Assembly: GCA_964473105.1 (NCBI GenBank)
Contig: CAYYNQ010000027.1
Span: 1-32,180, forward strand
Origin: CAYYNQ01 sp964473105
GTDB lineage: Bacteria > Sumerlaeota > Sumerlaeia > MVZB01
DNA: 32,180 nt
Direction: 5' to 3'
In this document: in pieces, positions 1-7,473 of the stretch
Layout of the letters: the number at the start of each line of letters is the position of its first letter
How positions within the stretch are numbered: position 1 is the stretch's first letter
Made by a program: the position numbers and the translations under genes
The notes under the pieces: generated by a model
The model's input: the letters and a program-made list of their open reading frames with translations, nothing else
Databases searched by the model: none
Told to the model about the DNA's origin: nothing

Positions 1-1
1 C

Positions 2-505
2 GCGGCCCCCCTGGAAGTCATCGCACGCGGGTTCAACTGGCCCGGGGCACACTTGCCCATGGTCATCGGGGCGGTCGCCGCAATGACCGGCGTGACCCTG
101 AATCTGCTGCTGGGGGTTTCCCGCGTCGTGCTTGCGATGGGTCGGCGGGGTGATCTGCCTGCCGCCTGCTCATCAACCCGCGGAACAACTTCCACACCCG
201 TGACGGCGGTCCTTGTGACATCCGCGATGATCCTCGTTCTTTTGCTCGCGGGCGATGTCCGGATGACCTGGACTTTCAGTGCATTCTGCGTGTTGATCTA
301 TTACGCCATTACACACCTGTCCGTGTTGCGACTTCCTGATGCCCCGCACGTGATGAAACTGGTGGCCGTTGCCGGATTGATGGGCTGCGTGCTGCTTGCC
401 TTCATGGTTCCGCCGGTGTTCTGGGCCACGGGGCTATGCCTACTTGCCCCCGGTTTCATTTTGCGGGCTGCCTTCCGGAGAATGAACCGAGCAACAACCA
501 CCTGA
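2..505 (+). CDS. APC-superfamily permease, C-terminal part (partial)
   Basis: The reading frame is open to the left edge, so only the last 167 residues of a cytoplasmic-membrane transporter are present. After a short loop with FNWPGAH come several hydrophobic segments separated by the conserved cytoplasmic stretch SRVVLAMGRRGDLP. This matches the SR-x-x-x-AMARDGxLP signature of amino acid/polyamine/organocation permeases of the YhdG/CAT type. At least four membrane segments follow or flank it, and the protein ends in a basic tail (RMNRATTT). The TGA stop lies 18 bases before the convergent end of the minus-strand lipoprotein gene. The substrate cannot be told from this half. Amino acid or polyamine transport is the family expectation. 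Family assignment is fairly secure; the start is outside the window. Confidence 0.75.
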   Translation, partial: AAPLEVIARGFNWPGAHLPMVIGAVAAMTGVTLNLLLGVSRVVLAMGRRGDLPAACSSTRGTTSTPVTAVLVTSAMILVLLLAGDVRMTWTFSAFCVLIYYAITHLSVLRLPDAPHVMKLVAVAGLMGCVLLAFMVPPVFWATGLCLLAPGFILRAAFRRMNRATTT

Positions 506-523
506 CGCCCGCCTTCCCCCGTC

Positions 524-1216
524 TCAACGCAGCGGGCGGTCATCACCGGGCATCCTGCCACCGGAATCCAGATCAGGAATGGCATCGGTGACGGCGGGGC
601 TCAAGCTGATCATACCCTCATCGGTCTGGCAGGTAGTGTCCGGCCGTTCATCAGCTTCATCAAAGGTGAAGTCCATGTCATCATCAAAATCGTCATCATC
701 CTCGATCCGGCCAAGGAAAATCTTGGCCAGGATCCAGATCGCCCCAAGGATGATCAAAACGAGGATGAACCTCACGATGAAACCCGGCTTTTCATCGGCC
801 GGCTTTCCGGGCGAGGATGCGGGAGACTCCTTCATGACCGGCTGAAGTTTCAGGGGACCATCCACTTTGGGAACCAACGGCACGGTTGGGGCCTCCCTGC
901 TGTCCAGTTCCATGCGTGCGAGGGCAAGTTCATCCGACATCGACTGGGCCGATCCGGCCAACGATTTCATCTGTTTGTCCTGCTGTGTATTCAGCTTGGC
1001 AATCTCGTCGTTGAGATGCGCCATCTTCTTCTCAAGGGTTTCCAGTCTCTCATTGACCCGCCGATGCCGGGCAAGGGCCTGATTTTGATTCATCGCAGCT
1101 TGCCCGAGCACGACATCCTGCTTGGACTTCGGTTCGCCCCCGCAACCGGTCAGGCCTGAACCCACCAGCGCAGGCAGGAAAAACAATAAAACCCGCATGA
1201 CCGATATCATCTTCAT
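524..1216 (-). CDS. Coiled-coil lipoprotein with C-terminal membrane segment and acidic tail
   Basis: I do not recognise a named family. The start is placed at the ATG ending at 1216 because GGAG lies six bases upstream; a longer frame to 1309 would put about 31 unlikely residues before the signal. The 230-residue product begins with a lipoprotein signal (basic start, hydrophobic LLFFLPALVG, lipobox LTGC with Cys25). Residues about 40-100 are Gln/Glu/Lys/Leu-rich and look like a coiled coil. A Pro/Ser-rich linker follows, then a strong membrane segment (about 146-168) and a very acidic stretch (EDDDDFDDDMDF). A lipid anchor plus a second membrane span is unusual. The gene is last in the minus-strand operon with the Asp23, AmaP-like and RfaE2-like genes, 100 bases after the latter, suggesting an envelope-structural role. 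Function is inferred only. Confidence 0.65.
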   Translation of the reverse strand: MKMISVMRVLLFFLPALVGSGLTGCGGEPKSKQDVVLGQAAMNQNQALARHRRVNERLETLEKKMAHLNDEIAKLNTQQDKQMKSLAGSAQSMSDELALARMELDSREAPTVPLVPKVDGPLKLQPVMKESPASSPGKPADEKPGFIVRFILVLIILGAIWILAKIFLGRIEDDDDFDDDMDFTFDEADERPDTTCQTDEGMISLSPAVTDAIPDLDSGGRMPGDDRPLR

Positions 1217-1316
1217 CTTGAACTCCATCCCGCAGGTATCTGTGGAAGCACGTATCATCATTGGGGTCGTCCGGATCCAGGCAAAACAGGCTCCATCGCC
1301 CCCGACCAACCCGGTA

Positions 1317-1829
1317 TCAGCCCAACTCGCGTACCCGCTCGCACAGGCGAGTCGAGGAATGCCCCTCGGTCAATTCAACCGTCCTGACCTCCCCTCCATA
1401 TGCCGTGACCAGCTCGTGGCCGACAACCTGATGCAACGCATACGTGCCGCCCTTGACCAAGATGTCGGGCTTAAGCCTTTCCAGCAGAGGGATTGGCGTG
1501 TCCTCCCCAAACCAGGTCACGAAATCAACACATGCCAGACCGGCGAGAATCTGAATCCGGTCGTCCATGTTCAGGATCGGGCGGGAGGACCCCTTCAGCC
1601 GGCTCACCGAGTCATCATTATTCACCGCAACAATCAGCAGGTCCCCCAGCTTTCGGGCTTCCCAGAGATACCGAAGGTGCCCGACATGCAACAGGTCGAA
1701 ACACCCGTTTGTGAAGACGACCTTTCCGTCCCGGCCAACACCCCTGCGCCAAGCAGATAAAATCTGCAGCAGATTGTCGGGGTTGTGGATTTTATCCCTC
1801 ATACGATCCGCCGACCTGTCATGGGTCAC
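1317..1829 (-). CDS. rfaE2: RfaE2-like nucleotidyltransferase (heptose-1-phosphate adenylyltransferase family)
   Basis: This 170-residue protein is a stand-alone domain of the HldE/RfaE C-terminal type. That family transfers AMP from ATP to D-glycero-beta-D-manno-heptose 1-phosphate, making ADP-heptose for lipopolysaccharide or S-layer glycans. The nucleotidyltransferase signature NGCFDLLHVGH (residues 41-51, HVGH motif) is intact. VKGGTY (126-130) and GHSSTR (156-161) match the family's C-terminal motifs. The length fits the separate-domain version; no kinase half is present. The start is a GTG at 1827-1829, supported by GGAGGA eight bases upstream, so it overlaps the end of the AmaP-like gene by 11 bases and is probably translationally coupled. 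Related glycerol-3-phosphate cytidylyltransferase-like enzymes share the fold, so the exact sugar phosphate is inferred. Confidence 0.85.
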   Translation of the reverse strand: MTHDRSADRMRDKIHNPDNLLQILSAWRRGVGRDGKVVFTNGCFDLLHVGHLRYLWEARKLGDLLIVAVNNDDSVSRLKGSSRPILNMDDRIQILAGLACVDFVTWFGEDTPIPLLERLKPDILVKGGTYALHQVVGHELVTAYGGEVRTVELTEGHSSTRLCERVRELG

Positions 1830-2616
1830 GCCTGCCTTCCTCCGCGGCAGGATTCATCGTATGGAAGCCCGCCTGCCCGGAGGAGTCCGGCTTCCTATCC
1901 GCATTATCCGCAGGATCCTTACCCGGCCCGGTCGTGGCAGAATCCAGCATATCCCTGACGGGTGGCTCGGGCACCGGTGCAGGTGCTCCCTCAACCGCAC
2001 TGAATTTCCTGAGACTTTTCTTGGGAAGTCCCATGATCAGCTTGATATCCCGCACCTCGTCAACACCCATGATCCGCTTGAAACTGCTTTTCAAGAGAGC
2101 CATCAACTCTGCCTCGATCTCCGGCAGGCTGCGAACAGATCCGACATCCACATCACCCTCGATGCGGAGGCCCTGTGAACCCACCTGGTATACCCTGATG
2201 GAATGGGAGACAACATCAGGATGACTGTCCAGCTGCACCTTGACGAACATCTTCATCGAGGACGGGTTGAGCATCATTGTCCTACCATCGGGTGTGCGGA
2301 CCTTGAGGACATCACGCTTCAGGCCCAGACTTCCGATGAGGTGGCCCATCCAGTGAAGAACGGGCAACAACATCAGGACCGCCAAAATCAAATGGGTCAG
2401 CAGAGACCCGAACTTGACATCGGGATGGAGGTTATGAGGGAACAACCCCTGCAGCAGGCTGGTGAGCGGTCGCACCCCCCCGAGAAAACGTTCCCAGCCG
2501 AAACTGCTGGCAGCCAGTTCGAGGAACGCACACCATGCAATAAACAACACCAAGGCATGAATAACCAAAGTCGAGGCGATGCGCAGAACTCGGAACAACG
2601 CTCGGATAAAGTCCAT
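1819..2616 (-). CDS. amaP: AmaP-like alkaline-shock membrane anchor protein
   Basis: The 265-residue product has two hydrophobic segments near the N terminus (about residues 13-35 and 70-95). A roughly 100-residue soluble part follows (KVRTPDGRTMMLNPSSMKMFVKVQL onward, described here by its parts) with the alternating beta/alpha character of Asp23-type domains: paired strands, then a helix with EIEAELMALLKSSFKRI. The tail is Pro/Ala-rich and disordered. This is the arrangement of AmaP, which anchors Asp23 to the membrane in Firmicutes. The gene lies 33 bases downstream of an Asp23/Gls24 gene, which strongly supports the pairing. It overlaps rfaE2 by 11 bases. No strong Shine-Dalgarno is seen; GCGAG is the nearest. 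The role in envelope stress is known from Gram-positive bacteria; here it is inferred. Confidence 0.7.
   Translation of the reverse strand: MDFIRALFRVLRIASTLVIHALVLFIAWCAFLELAASSFGWERFLGGVRPLTSLLQGLFPHNLHPDVKFGSLLTHLILAVLMLLPVLHWMGHLIGSLGLKRDVLKVRTPDGRTMMLNPSSMKMFVKVQLDSHPDVVSHSIRVYQVGSQGLRIEGDVDVGSVRSLPEIEAELMALLKSSFKRIMGVDEVRDIKLIMGLPKKSLRKFSAVEGAPAPVPEPPVRDMLDSATTGPGKDPADNADRKPDSSGQAGFHTMNPAAEEGRRDP
1838..1843 (-). promoter_or_regulatory. Ribosome binding site fixing the GTG start of rfaE2
   Basis: GGAGGA on the minus strand lies eight bases before the GTG at 1829. It sits inside the 3' end of the upstream AmaP-like gene and supports the non-ATG start over the internal ATG ten codons later. 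Confidence 0.6.
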
Positions 2617-2649
2617 CTTGAACTCGCTTGAGGGGGGTCAGGGCATTTC

Positions 2650-3018
2650 CTAGCTGTCCGTTACAACTTTTGACAGCGGTTTTCCACCCCGTCCCTCGAC
2701 AATGCCCTTGATCTTGACATTAACGGCCTTGACCGGCTTGCCCGTCATGCTCTCGACTGCATTTCTGACGGCACGCTGGAGCTGATGTGATGCCTTGTAG
2801 ACATCGATCCCATACTCCACATTCACCTCAATGTCGATCACGGCATAGTTGTCGTCTTCGGTGTTGACCTCGATCCCCTTCTTGCGCGGATTGATGAAAT
2901 CGTGAAGGCTTGAACCGCCGGTGATGATGCCCGTGACCTCCTTGGCGGCCATCAGAGAGATCGTCGCAATCACGTCTGGATTAATTTGGATCGTGCCAAG
3001 TTCTTCCTGGGCGGTCAT
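2650..3018 (-). CDS. Asp23/Gls24 family envelope stress protein
   Basis: This 122-residue protein matches the Asp23/Gls24 (DUF322) family. It has the N-terminal TIQINPDVIATISLMAAKEVTGI helix region, then strands (YAVIDIEVNVEYGID), then a helix ending in AVRNAVESMTGKPVKAVNVKIKGI. That last part fits the family's typical C-terminal VE.MTGL.V..VNV.V.GV pattern. No signal peptide is present, so it is cytoplasmic, probably held at the membrane by the AmaP-like protein encoded next. It is first in a four-gene minus-strand operon. The ATG at 3018 has AAAGGAG 12 bases upstream, slightly far but convincing. A sigma70-like promoter is seen at 3098-3125. Family is secure; the role in a Gram-negative envelope is inferred. 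Confidence 0.88.
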   Translation of the reverse strand: MTAQEELGTIQINPDVIATISLMAAKEVTGIITGGSSLHDFINPRKKGIEVNTEDDNYAVIDIEVNVEYGIDVYKASHQLQRAVRNAVESMTGKPVKAVNVKIKGIVEGRGGKPLSKVVTDS

Positions 3019-3097
3019 ACCGGGTCAGTGCTCCTTTGAACGCTTCGAATGGCCGCTGTTTCCTGTAAATCAAGATACGGCAAAAAGCTTCTGGTCC

Positions 3098-3125
3098 ATT
3101 ATCCCTGAAGCACGCCGTTTTGCAA
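3098..3125 (-). promoter_or_regulatory. Predicted sigma70-type promoter of the Asp23 operon
   Basis: On the minus strand TTGCAA (3120-3125) is followed after 16 bases by GATAAT (3098-3103), giving 4/6 and 5/6 matches to the consensus. Transcription would start near 3091, leaving a leader of about 73 bases before the Asp23 ATG. This lies in the 311-base divergent gap (3019-3329) between the Asp23 operon and purE. I see no convincing promoter on the plus strand for purE in the same gap, and no purine riboswitch fold. Confidence 0.45.
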
Positions 3126-3329
3126 GCGGAGATTCCCCCTCTGATTCAGCCAGCCTGCTCATGTTCGCAATCAATCCGGCCGTTCCATGACAACATTTGC
3201 ATCGGGTTCGGATTACCAGCCGCCAAAGCCCCCCAAAACTCCTTGAATGCGCCCTCCGATAGTGTGATCGTTGAAGCCGGCGAGGGGTCCGTATTACCCT
3301 GCCCGCCCACTTGCACAAGGAAGCCTGAT

Positions 3330-3842
3330 ATGAAGGCAAATGACAAACCGCTGGTCGGCATCATCATGGGAAGCGAGTCTGACTGGCCCACCATGCAACA
3401 TGCCAGCCTCACACTCGAGGAATTGGCCGTCCCCCATGAAAGCCGCGTGGTCTCGGCGCACCGGACGCCGGAACTCATGCGAGAATATGCCCACGAGGCT
3501 GAGTCCCGTGGGCTTGAGGTGATCATCGCCGGAGCCGGCGGCTCGGCACACTTGCCCGGCATGGTGGCCGCCCAGACATTAGTACCCGTCCTCGGTGTTC
3601 CCATTCAGAGCAAGGCGCTTAGCGGGATCGATTCACTGCATTCCATCGTTCAAATGCCCGGCGGCATCCCCGTCGGCACCCTAGCCATAGGCAGGGCCGG
3701 GGCTGTCAACGCCGCCCTGTTGGCCGCTGCCATCCTGGCAAATACCCGGCCCGACATCCGAAACAGGCTGCGCGAGTTCAGGGAAAACCAGCAAGGCCGG
3801 GTCCTCTCCGCCGAATTGCCGGAACCCTCCTCCGATCCATGA
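3330..3842 (+). CDS. purE: PurE, N5-carboxyaminoimidazole ribonucleotide mutase
   Basis: PurE converts N5-CAIR to CAIR in cytoplasmic de novo purine synthesis. The 170-residue product shows the class I features: GSESDW (residues 14-19), SAHRTPE (42-48, with the catalytic His44), GAGGSAHLPGM (68-78) and MPGGIPV (109-115). The start is the ATG at 3330, preceded by AAGGAA seven bases upstream. The frame stays open back to 3120, but that extension has no family homology. The stop overlaps the purK start in an ATGA arrangement (3839-3842), so the two are translationally coupled. The presence of purK confirms the class I, two-step route. The C-terminal 15 residues form a slightly extended tail. Confidence 0.97.
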   Translation: MKANDKPLVGIIMGSESDWPTMQHASLTLEELAVPHESRVVSAHRTPELMREYAHEAESRGLEVIIAGAGGSAHLPGMVAAQTLVPVLGVPIQSKALSGIDSLHSIVQMPGGIPVGTLAIGRAGAVNAALLAAAILANTRPDIRNRLREFRENQQGRVLSAELPEPSSDP

Positions 3843-4993
3843 ATGAAATTATTCCACCCGGATCCACCATCGGGATGTTCGGCAGCGGGCAACTCGGCCG
3901 GATGTTTGCCATGGCCGCACGCAGGCTGGGTTACCGTATGCATGTATTCTCGCCCGATCGGGATTCTCCGGCCGGACAGTTGTCCGACCATGAAATCGTC
4001 GCTGATTATCATGACCTCGATGGCGTGCGACGCCTTGCCAGCAACGTGGATGTCATGACATACGAATTCGAGAACATCCCCGTAAACACGATTCGGACCG
4101 CAATGGAACTGAAACCCGTCCGTCCCGGCATTAATGCACTGTCAACCGCGCAAAACCGTGTCCGGGAAAAGTTGTTCATGCAGGACAACGGGTTTCCGGT
4201 AACACCCTTTCATCCCGTCAAATCGCTGGATGATCTCAAGGAGGGAATCCGCATCCTCGGCTTGCCCGCCGTCCTCAAGACGGCATCGTGGGGATACGAT
4301 GGCAAGGGACAACTGAAGATCGAATCCGCGGACGATCTGCCGGCAGTGTGGAACCGGATGAACAGCAGCGAATCGATTCTCGAGTCCTGGGTCACGTTCG
4401 AACGGGAGCTGTCGGTCGTTGCCGCCCGCTGCCTGCACGGTGACTTCACCTCGTTCGGCGTAATCGAGAACCACCACATCAACCACATCCTGGACGTTTC
4501 GCTCGCCCCGGCCGAAGTTTCGCCGCAGGTTCGGGTCAGAGCCGATGAGATTACACGCGGGATCTTTGAAAAGCTGGATGTTGTCGGGACAATGGCGGTG
4601 GAGTACTTCCTGACGGATAACGGCGACCTGATGGTCAACGAGATCGCACCGCGTCCGCACAACTCGGGACACCTGACCATGGAGGGCTGCGAGACCGACC
4701 AGTTCGAACAGCAATTACGGGCGGTATGCGGGTTGCCGCTGGGATCGGTGCGTTATCACCGACCTGTCGCAATGACGAACCTGCTCGGCGACCTGTGGAA
4801 GCATGGCAAACCTGACTGGGCCGCGGCCACGGCCATCCCGGGTGTGAGTCTACATCTTTACGGCAAGGCACAGCCGCGAACTGGCCGCAAGATGGGTCAT
4901 CTGACAGCCCTTGCCGACACGCCTCAAGAGGCCGGGGAACTGGCCCTCTACGCAAGGGAAACGTTGACGCCCGGGAAAAAGAAACCGACCTGA
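3839..4993 (+). CDS. purK: PurK, N5-carboxyaminoimidazole ribonucleotide synthase
   Basis: PurK uses ATP and bicarbonate to carboxylate aminoimidazole ribonucleotide to N5-CAIR, the substrate of the neighbouring PurE. The 384-residue protein is an ATP-grasp enzyme of normal length. It has GSGQLGRM (15-22) in the N-terminal nucleotide-binding-like fold, YEFENIP (75-81), KTASWGYDGKGQ (147-158) in the ATP-grasp loop, and NEIAPRPHNSGH (267-278), the family hallmark at the active site. It starts within the purE stop codon (ATGA). The next gene on this strand is distant, and the stop is followed by a convergent glycosyltransferase remnant. All expected motifs are intact. Confidence 0.97.
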   Translation: MNEIIPPGSTIGMFGSGQLGRMFAMAARRLGYRMHVFSPDRDSPAGQLSDHEIVADYHDLDGVRRLASNVDVMTYEFENIPVNTIRTAMELKPVRPGINALSTAQNRVREKLFMQDNGFPVTPFHPVKSLDDLKEGIRILGLPAVLKTASWGYDGKGQLKIESADDLPAVWNRMNSSESILESWVTFERELSVVAARCLHGDFTSFGVIENHHINHILDVSLAPAEVSPQVRVRADEITRGIFEKLDVVGTMAVEYFLTDNGDLMVNEIAPRPHNSGHLTMEGCETDQFEQQLRAVCGLPLGSVRYHRPVAMTNLLGDLWKHGKPDWAAATAIPGVSLHLYGKAQPRTGRKMGHLTALADTPQEAGELALYARETLTPGKKKPT

Positions 4994-5061
4994 GACACCG
5001 GGATTCCGGCCTAATGAACCATTTGGGAATTACATGGGCGGGGACATGGCCTCGATTGTTT

Positions 5062-5440
5062 TCACGGTCGGGCAACCTTCTTCCCCGACCACAGACCCGG
5101 AAAATCGCCACGAATCGCACGCTCGAATGCATCCATGTAGGCATCGGTCATCATCTGCAACGAACCATGTTCCGCCCATCTGGCACGGCCCGCCATCCCC
5201 TGTTCACAGCGTTTCCGGGGCGATTGGGCCAGTTCCTCCAGCGCAGCCGCTAATGTGTCCGCATCACCCGGACTAAACAGTGTCCCGCATTCCGGCGTGA
5301 CGAATTCGGAGTTGCCACCCACCGCCGTCACGACCACGGGCAGACCCGTCGCCATCGCCTGCAGCGTCGCGTTGGAAAACCCCTCGCTCCGCACCGTAAA
5401 AACCGCTGCTGCTGATCAGCTGTAACGCCGCCCTGGTCAT
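5062..5440 (-). pseudogene. GT4 glycosyltransferase collapsed by an internal deletion
   Basis: Two ends of a GT-B, family GT4 glycosyltransferase are fused out of frame. From the ATG at 5440 the frame reads MTRAALQLISSSGFYGAER, the typical N-terminal start of this family. Then the conserved C-terminal donor-binding region RSEGFSNATLQAMATGLPVVV appears in a different frame, running to the stop at 5062. About 250-280 residues are missing compared with the usual 370-400. The join falls on the ten bases 5385-5394, which can encode both the end of GFYGAER and the start of VRSEGF in different frames. This suggests deletion between short matching sequences. The C-terminal frame has an upstream stop (TGA) and no plausible start, so no working enzyme is expected. 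An assembly artefact is the alternative. Confidence 0.75.
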
Positions 5441-5673
5441 GTGACATCCCTGTTGAACGCCTGTCTGATTTGACTCCAAACCTAATGCAACCCGCCGATC
5501 ACCGTCAAGCGGCGTGCGTCCCGGAGTCGCAGGGCGCCGCGTCCACCATCGACACCCTGCGCGATAAACCCGGCTCTGCCTCCCGCTCCCCGTGCTTCAG
5601 GAGTCTCGTTCGCAACGACAATTACGATTGCGGAAATAGCGGGTTCCTCTATACCTTGATTCCAGAGGTCACT
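5441..5673. other. Intergenic stretch without a convincing gene
   Basis: The roughly 280-300 bases between the glycosyltransferase remnant and the signal sequence of the substrate-binding protein hold only low-quality frames with no recognisable homology. A weak promoter-like pair, TTGCGG at 5628-5633 and TATACC at 5650-5655 with 16 bases between, lies upstream of the next gene. I see no hairpin with a T run. Confidence 0.4.
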
Positions 5674-5723
5674 AAGGTAGCCGCCCGATCTGTAACCCGT
5701 ATTTCACTCACCCCCTCCGCTGC

Positions 5724-7304
5724 ATCCTGGCAATCCTGTTCACGGCCTCGATGTTCCTGATCTCCGCCTGTGGCGGAGACGACCTGATTACAACCGGAAA
5801 CCTGAAAAACCGCACCGTCAACATCAGCCAGGGTTCAGGGCTCCTGTCACTTGATCCATACCTGCATTTCGAGGCACCGACGTTCAGTATCCAGCGCAAC
5901 ATCTTCGAACCGCTGACCGACACCGATGCCAATATGAACATCATTCCCGCACTCGCTGAATCCTGGTCACACGAGGACACGTTGACCTGGATTTTCAAGC
6001 TGCGAAGAAATGTTCGCTTTCATCACGGCCAGACGTTCACGGCCTCCGATGTCGTATTTTCGATCCGGCGCGCATTGGAGTGGCCGCGTTCCCAGATCAA
6101 GTCCGAGGTCGCGGTGATTTCAGAAATAACGGCGGATGATGACCACACCCTCCGGATCACAACCTGGAAACCCGATGCAATCCTTCCGCGTCGGCTTACC
6201 TCGCTGCTGATCATGGATGCCGAGTCCTCACGTGCAATCCTCGATGAAAAGGGTGAAAGCGGCCTAGCCGTCGAGGGCAACGGTACCGGTCCCTACCATG
6301 TCGAGTCCTGGACACGGGACAAGCCGTGCATCCTGAAGGCAAACAAGGCCTGGTGGGGTGGCATCCCCGCGATTCCCCGCCTGAAATTCAGCCCGACATC
6401 GAGTGACGCGACGCGCATGGCCATGCTCAAGCAGGGTCGGGTTGACCTGTTTGTACATGTCCCGCCCAGGTTTGTTGAAAATATCTCCGGCATGCCCGGT
6501 TACCGCATCGTGGAGCAACCGGGCATCCGGTTGATCTACCTCGGCCTAGATGTTGGTCGTAACGCCTCACCGGGCGTGCATGATTCACCGCCGAATCCGC
6601 TGCGCGACCGCCGTGTCCGCGAGGCGATCCTGCTGGCCATTGACAACGGCCTGATCGTTGAAAAAATCATGGCCGGTCATGCCCGACCGGCCGACCAGCT
6701 TTTCCCCGCAAACATCGTGGGCCACGAGCCGGATTACAGTCTGCAGCGCCCGAACCCCGGGAAAGCGCGGCGTTTGCTGAGGGAGGCAGGTTATGAAAAG
6801 GGGTTTCATGTGCGTCTTGACGGCCCGAACGACCGCTACGTGAACGACGCACGGATCATGGAGGCAGTGGCTGCCCAGCTTGCAAGGGTCAACATAAGGG
6901 TTGATGTCAATGCACAACCCAAGGCACGGTTTTTTTCCCAGAACGAGCAGGCACAATGCTCATTCTTCCTGATTGGCTGGTCATGCCACAACGGTGACGG
7001 GAGCACGACCTTTGATCATCTCCTGCACACGAATGAACCGCAACGCAACCTTGGTGTGGCAAACACCTCGACACAGTACTCAAACCCTGAGCTGGATCGC
7101 CTGGCGGAGGCCTCGGCGAGTGAATTCGATGAAACAAGGCGTGAGGCGTTGTTGCGTCGGGCAAACCGTGTTGCGATGAGGGATCTCGTGCACATCCCGC
7201 TCCATTACCAACTAGACATGTATGCACTGTCCAGCCGTGTCGTCTGGCAGCCCCGCACTGATGTCCAAATCCGGGGCGTGGACATCTCTTGGAACCCGGA
7301 ATGA
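5724..7304 (+). CDS. ABC transporter substrate-binding lipoprotein, family 5 (peptide/nickel type)
   Basis: The protein captures a solute outside the cytoplasmic membrane for an ABC importer (SBP_bac_5 family: peptides, nickel, opines or oligosaccharides). The body shows LDPYLHFEAPTFSIQRNIFEPL, then ALAESWS...WIFKLRRNVRFHHGQ.FTASDVVFSI, then GTGPYHVESW, all family signatures, and ends at a normal length (about 520 residues). The first ATG in frame (5751) leaves only MFLISAC, too short a signal. The codons before it read ILAILFTAS, completing a good lipoprotein signal with lipobox ISAC. No ATG, GTG or TTG exists between the upstream in-frame stop (TAA, 5673-5675) and 5751. The start given here is the ATC at 5724 as a placeholder; ATC 5688 or CTG 5727 are alternatives. 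No permease or ATPase genes adjoin it. Confidence 0.8.
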   Translation: MLAILFTASMFLISACGGDDLITTGNLKNRTVNISQGSGLLSLDPYLHFEAPTFSIQRNIFEPLTDTDANMNIIPALAESWSHEDTLTWIFKLRRNVRFHHGQTFTASDVVFSIRRALEWPRSQIKSEVAVISEITADDDHTLRITTWKPDAILPRRLTSLLIMDAESSRAILDEKGESGLAVEGNGTGPYHVESWTRDKPCILKANKAWWGGIPAIPRLKFSPTSSDATRMAMLKQGRVDLFVHVPPRFVENISGMPGYRIVEQPGIRLIYLGLDVGRNASPGVHDSPPNPLRDRRVREAILLAIDNGLIVEKIMAGHARPADQLFPANIVGHEPDYSLQRPNPGKARRLLREAGYEKGFHVRLDGPNDRYVNDARIMEAVAAQLARVNIRVDVNAQPKARFFSQNEQAQCSFFLIGWSCHNGDGSTTFDHLLHTNEPQRNLGVANTSTQYSNPELDRLAEASASEFDETRREALLRRANRVAMRDLVHIPLHYQLDMYALSSRVVWQPRTDVQIRGVDISWNPE

Positions 7305-7473
7305 ATGCCCGGCGCAGTCACAATCGTCGCCGGACGCCCCGAAACAAAGGGGAAGAAACTCCCGGGCCGGGGCTAGGCATCCCCTGAAATGGCGGGAAAA
7401 CGTCTTCGTCGAGCATGCCTATCGCAATCAGCATTCGGAACTGCTATCATTCCTCCAAAATCGCCGGCAGTCT

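Noticed and set aside
1122..1760. 212-residue plus-strand frame across the lipoprotein and rfaE2 genes
   Set aside because: It lies opposite two genes with clear motifs and signals, and shows no domain.
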